In this document: piece by piece, positions 59,271 to 64,000 of the stretch
How the letters are laid out: every line of letters starts with the position of its first letter
Numbering within the stretch: the first letter of the stretch is position 1
Source: Narthecium ossifragum
Taxonomy: Eukaryota > Streptophyta > Magnoliopsida > Dioscoreales > Nartheciaceae
DNA: 64,000 nt
Direction of reading: 5' to 3'
Assembly (NCBI GenBank): GCA_963920575.1
Contig: OY986968.1
Location: forward strand, 22,078,129 to 22,142,128
The notes under the pieces: generated by a model
What the model saw: only the letters and a program-made list of their open reading frames with translations
Told to the model about the DNA's origin: nothing
Database searches by the model: none
Program-made: the position numbers and the translations under genes

Positions 59271-60798
59271 TGAGAGGATGCCGAGTAATTGGAACAATAC
59301 CTTCCTTACTTTCATCCCCAAAAGGCAGAATCTGAGAAGGGTAAAAGACTACCACCCCATTAGTCTATGCAATGTTTGTTATAAAGTTATATCTTCGATT
59401 ATGGCTAGCAGATTGAAGCCGGTGTTATTTATTATTAGCATTGAGCAATCAGCCTTTATTGCTGGTTGTTAGATTATGGATAATATTGGTGTTGCTCATG
59501 AGCTTCTCAATTGCCTTCATCTTGCTCCCGAGATGAGTCCCTGATGGCAATCAAAGTCGATCTAAAGGCTACGACTCTGTGAGGTGTAATTTCTTGGAGA
59601 GAATTTTGATTGCTTTGGAATTCTCGGAGTTATGGATCAAATGGGCTATGGCCTATGTTTCCACTACTAAGTTCTCTCGGTTACTCAAAGGAAGGTTCAT
59701 GCATTCTTCAAAGCTCACAAAGGATTGCCGCAGGGCAACCCCTTATCGCCATATATGTTCCTATTGGTACAAGAGGTGTGATCTAATCTTCTTAAACATT
59801 CGCTTGCTTCCCTTACAGGTGTTCAGTTCCATGAGAGTTCTTATATGGTGAGACATGTACTCGATATAGATGACTGACTATTTATTACTCGGGCTAGCAA
59901 GTTGGAGGCAAAAAAGCTCATCTTTGTGCTGCATAGATTCAAGGCCCTATCGGGTTTGGATGCTAGCCCCGAGAAATCTAGTGCCAAGTTCTCAAGGGTT
60001 ACTTTTCAACACCGTAAACATAGGATTCTGTGTTGCTTGGGTTTTCAGAAGAAACATGAAGTGTGGAAGTATATTGGGGTGCCCTTGGACTCACAAAGAA
60101 TATTGGTTAAAGACTTTAATTATATTGTGGAAGTATCTTGGGGTGCCCTTGGACTCGCAAAGAATACTGGTTAAAGAGCTTAATGATATTATGGACGCGG
60201 TTCAGAATCGCTTGACATCCTGGAATGCAATGAAGACGACGGAGGACGGGAGGAGTACTCTTGCTCAATCGGTACTACAAACACTACCAGTTTACCTGAT
60301 GTATGTCATTTTGGTGCTAATCTTTGTTCTAAATAGGATTTCTTCATTGATTCGACAATTTTTATAGAATGGCCGGAGGGGAGGCATGTGCAGCAAAACA
60401 ATTAATGGACATGATGGTATGGGAGCTAATTACAGAAGATGGAAATTGGGATCGTCAACAACTAGAGGATGTTTTTCATCCAGATTTGGTTCAGGAAATT
60501 TTGGGGATGCAATAGGGAGAGATCCAAAAGGTCCAAGATGGATGTTAAACTCCTCAGGAAAGCTTTCATCGGCCTTATGCTATAATTTCTTAGAGGAGTG
60601 ATGTCCTCGATATATAGTTGAGGAGAGAAGTATTTGGTGCAGTATTTGGCGCGCTCCTGCTGGCCCAAGAGGAAGACAGTTCCTATGGTGCTTATGGTAT
60701 GATAAATTACTCACCTTCTCATCCCTCTAGGAGCTTCATATGGTAAGTGATAAGATCTGCCCGTTACGCATGATGGAGGAGGAAACGTTAACATTTCT

Positions 60799-63038
60799 TG
60801 TCACACCCCGCCCCAAATTAACATCAAAATTTACCTCAAAAATTCAAAATTAAATTTCAGCATGATATTTGGTCATGGGTGCATGAATTCTCAATGCATA
60901 ACCTGCCAACACGACTATATATGACTCACCCTATGACATTCAACCAATAATTTTCAACAGATTCATAACCTCTGGAGACACCTTCAACCCATATCATTCA
61001 TTCACTGTAACATAGGTACATGTGTTACAATCCATCAGATTTCATGTACATAGGTATATAATCATCAAAATACACAATAATCAAATCACAAGATCACAAT
61101 ATACAAGTCCTCCAAAGTCCAGCACATACAAAGCGTCATCGTACAAAAAAATAGGAATACCATCCTCATCTCTCCACCTGCTACAAAACTAACTCCCAAT
61201 CAGTTAAGTATAAAATGATGCCTCGTCACTATGCATCATCACCATGGGGTGCACCGGTCTCATGTTTACATGTATGTCCTCCTTCATAAAATCCAAAGAA
61301 TGAGCTCGAAAATCTAGCAGGAGTCTCATGTAAAATGAAATTATTGTAACCATAGGGTTTAAAATGAAAAATCCTGAAACTAGAGGGGACCAAAATGATA
61401 TTTTCCCTTTCATTTTAAACCTGTGTTTCAACAAACGACCGTTACTAAATTTGGGTTTAAAGTGAAATTATTGTAACTACATGGTCTGTTTTGTTACGTT
61501 TTGAAACACAGGGTTTAAAATGAAAAACTCTGAAACTTGAGGGGACCAAAATGATTTTTACCCTATGAAATAATTCCCATTTTTCATACTCTAGTCACGC
61601 GAAAAATATAGGGCCTTTTTGTAATAAACAAGGGACCTTCTTGAAAATATGGTTTTTAGATGAGAGTTTTCTGCAAACATTTTCATCGAAATCCGACTTA
61701 GTGAGCTTCCCTTCTCATTTCCATATTGATTTTTTGAGTTTTTTGGTGTTTCTTTCGTCGCATTTTGGATGCTTTTGGGTCTTCCTTCGATGGGTCACCT
61801 GAAAAGGACGCCGGAGACGACGAAGGAGACCACGCTGGCCTTTCTCCAGTGACCACGACACCTAAGAAAGAGGCTCGGCGAGTCTCGACACCATCCCCTC
61901 TCTTCCTTGGGGTTTTTCTTGAAGGAAATCAACTAAATAGGTGGCTTAGCCATCGATTTCGGCGAGTTTTCGCGAGCGCTAAGGAGAGCATTGTTATGGT
62001 TTCATGTGCTTTAGATAAAGGAAGAACTCCCACTTCATGATCGACATTTTTGGGGTGATCCAACACCTTTTAATGGCCTCCAACGGAGCTTTGGCGTGAG
62101 CTCCGGTGGCCTTCTTTGAGGAAGGAGTAGTCCGCGTGCGGTGCACGTTAGCGGCAGCTAACATGCACCAAATTAGTAAAACACCCATAACTTGAGCTCT
62201 GAATATCTATTGTTGATGATTTTTGCGTCTTTTCATCTTTTTCTGGTGGTTTCAATTTTTTTTGGAGCAGTAAGTGACATATGTACTGATTTCTTCCTAT
62301 AATAAGTGATCACCCGATCTATCAACCGGCTTTGGAGTGAGTTTCGGACCCCGTGATTGAGCGTACGCGTGTTGATCTCCATTTTGAGGTAAGAGTTACC
62401 TCATGAAAGGAATTATGTGAATGTTTTGCTTTGTATGATCTATGTTGTGTTGATACAAACATGTCTTGCATGCTGTCTTGTTGTGTTCATGTGAAATGGT
62501 TGTGTGATGGGTTTGACTTGTTTAATGCTTGTTGGACTGGCTGATTCCATTGTAAGCTTATCTATGCCATGTTATGTTAATATATGATGATTCCTGCATT
62601 ACGTATGTATGATGAGAATTAATCGATCATTTTATTGATGGATTATTTGATTATTAGGCTTGTGCATGTATGCTAGGAACATTGGATTCGATTTAGAGCC
62701 ATGAATCTAGGAAATTGAATTATCCTGAATTATGGTTGGGTCTAGTCAGAATCTAGAAGTTGTATCGATGACTTGACGGATGTATTTTTATCTTCATATG
62801 TCGATCAAGGAATTTGACTTCACTTGAGGACTTGTGTTGAGGATGTTCTCCCTATACTTGTATAATGAAACTTGTATAGAGTTTAGAGGGGTTCGGCCGT
62901 GTGCATTGACGGTCGGATGTAACGACTGTGCTTGTAAATCTCACCCGGACTAGACAAACCATACTAGAGCTCAGAGGGGTTTGGGTGTGAGCATTGACGC
63001 CCGAAGGCAGTAATTGTGCTTGTAAATTTCACCCGGAC
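60799..63038 (+). mobile_element. Gypsy-type LTR (TGTCACACCCCG start), probably degraded
   Basis: Starts TGTCACACCCCGCCCC, a start typical of Del/Tekay-type LTRs, and truncates the LINE. Positions 61300-61570 contain repeated GGGTTTAAAATGAAAAA and GGGGACCAAAATGAT words; 61760-62040 is a GC-richer leader-like part. Two 72-bp tandem units (62879-62950 and 62967-63038, both ending CTCACCCGGAC or TTCACCCGGAC) close it. No target-site duplication found. Confidence 0.45.
62879..63038. repeat. 72-bp tandem repeat, two units
   Basis: Units at 62879-62950 and 62967-63038 start GAG(T/C)T(T/C)AGAGGGGTT and end ACCCGGAC; about three quarters identical by eye. Confidence 0.85.
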
Positions 63039-64000
63039 GCATAGATCCACCTCCAGTCGAAGATCTCCAAGCTCCAACTCACATCCCTGACATACCCAAC
63101 AGACTCGAGCTCCGCTCCCAACAGGTGTCCCCACATGTTTAACTGTCTCTAAGGCTACTAGCTCTAACCCCAAAAAACGTACGCAAGAAACTGAAATAAA
63201 AGAATACGAAGTGCCAAAATTAAAAAGATTTGAGACTGGGGTGCCGAAAAGTAAAATGGTACCTCGAACAACAGAAAGCTCTGTAGGCAAACACTCTACC
63301 TTGCCAACCCCCACTTGACCTCCACTGCCCTGCACACTATGGCCTGCTCCACGATATGGCCCCCGGGCTGAGGCAACATATGTCTGACCAAGGATAATGC
63401 CTCTTAATGTGCCCAGGCTGCTTACACCCATAACAAACAAAAAGCCCCCCATGAGCTCTCCTCTTCAGACCCTTGCCAGACTGTGACTGCTAGTTGTCAT
63501 CCCCCTGCCGGGAATACTGCTAACACTGATGTGCATGGAGCTGCTGGTACTACTGTGAATACTGTTGTCCCAAGTGTGGTGGCCTCTACTTCTTCCCATA
63601 TCTCCTCCTGAAGGACCCTTTGGATGGTCCTACACTAGACTCAACAACCGCTGGCACACTGTCTGAACTCTATTACGTTGGCAGTGTTCCAGTGTCTTCT
63701 CGGTGGCACGTGCACTGTCTAACACTGCATCATAGATGGTCAGACACTACGATGCCACCTGTACTCGGATATCCTGTCGTGGACCCTCCTCAAAGCGGCT
63801 CGCCTTGTTTGCCTTTAGAGCCACCATCGCCGAAGCATATTTGGACAGATGGGTAAATCGACTAGCATATCTGACACAGTATTGCTCCCATGAACAAGTG
63901 CAATAAACTATTACACTCAAGCCATCCTCTCGGTCATCGGGAAAAACTCTATCAGAAAGAGAGTACATAATTGATCCCACGAACAACCGTCTCAGCTCAG
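63039..64000 (-). pseudogene. Ty3/gypsy gag-protease remnant (continues beyond the window)
   Basis: On the minus strand from the window edge: a gag piece WEQYCVRYASRFTHLSKYAS, then a knuckle CYGCKQPGHIKRHY in which the last cysteine is tyrosine. Then the protease VVRGTILLFGTPVSNLFNFG and TSYSFISVSCVRFLGLE, with the catalytic D(S/T)G-type Asp changed to Asn, and VCQGCELELGDLRLEVDLCV. Coding resemblance stops at 63039 where the tandem-repeat LTR tail begins. RT is not reached. Chromovirus-like by pattern; subfamily uncertain. Confidence 0.75.

Larger units (their letters stand above)
49150..60798 (+). mobile_element. L1-type LINE split by several later insertions
   Basis: LINE pieces in one orientation and in order: ORF1 start 49150-49270, ORF1 body 49495-50130, linker 54990-55313 and 56882-57330, ORF2 57333-58792 and 59271-60798. 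Between them lie a MITE-like segment (about 49271-49494), an LTR mosaic (50129-54989), a solo LTR (55314-56881) and nested MITEs (58793-59270). At 58792/59271 removing the insert and one TGA restores the frame. The 3' end is cut by an LTR at 60799. All frames carry stops. Confidence 0.75.
57333..60798 (+). pseudogene. LINE ORF2 remnant: endonuclease, reverse transcriptase, zf-RVT
   Basis: The endonuclease start reads MMVWNYHGFGPRRAVQVCKR at 57332 on; its core is broken by stops. RT region: SRWLGEGDHNTLFFHNMFSK, (after nested MITEs) NWNNTFLTFIPKRQNLRR, DYHPISLCNVCYKVISSIMA, EQSAFIAGC. The catalytic YADD box is replaced by DIDD followed by a stop (near 59860-59875). GLDASPEKSS follows, then a 64-bp tandem duplication (60063-60126 and 60127-60190), and a zf-RVT end IWRAPAGPRGRQFLW...CPLRMMEEETLTFLV cut at 60798. 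Confidence 0.8.

Overview
The window reads as a gene-poor, transposon-rich stretch of a plant nuclear chromosome, most likely a monocot. The coding exons are GC-rich and set in AT-rich spacer, introns are short GT-AG introns, and both intact genes belong to plant-specific families. The species cannot be named from the sequence. One 200-base run of N (43908-44107) marks a scaffold gap.

Only two genes look intact. A class III secretory peroxidase lies at 7225-8388 (+, three exons). A two-exon LRR receptor-like protein resembling the calmodulin-binding receptor kinase CaMRLK lies at 46821-48808 (-); its kinase domain has lost the usual catalytic residues. Nearly everything else is mobile DNA or its debris.

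Layout. 1-3175: a gypsy-type LTR next to a decayed LINE ORF1, both minus. 4517-6297: a hAT-type element carrying a captured, still-introned piece of a mitochondrial glycoprotein (MAM33/p32-like) gene. 7.1-8.4 kb: the peroxidase gene. 9-12.9 kb: a solo LTR, small Helitrons, a long foldback and a LINE RNase H remnant. 12.9-23.5 kb: a large Helitron with an expansin tail and orphan exons, a small Helitron joined directly to its end, and a diverged second copy of the same orphan gene. 23.55-33.59 kb: a Copia element with both LTRs, decayed and interrupted by a SINE, a 2.4-kb solo LTR and a 1.7-kb solo LTR. 35.1-37.0 kb: a gypsy integrase remnant. 37.1-37.4 kb: an importin-alpha fragment. 37.5-41.4 kb: a Pack-MULE holding a broken subtilase, itself hit by a MITE that was in turn hit by a solo LTR. 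41.4-42.5 kb: a LINE 3' end. 42.7-45.3 kb: a mosaic of GRAS, isocitrate lyase and kelch fragments plus MITEs. 46.8-48.8 kb: the receptor gene. 49.1-60.8 kb: one LINE split by at least four later insertions. 60.8-64 kb: a gypsy LTR meeting a minus-strand gag-protease fragment.

Three points stand out. Host-gene fragments are carried by three different transposon types (hAT, Helitron, MULE), with further fragments in no clear carrier. A family of four solo LTRs has arrays of short palindromes just upstream of the TATA box, and the palindrome word differs between copies. The Copia leader holds an array of about a dozen repeats that can each fold into a small hairpin, with stem changes that look compensatory. 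Target-site duplications let many insertions be placed in relative order.
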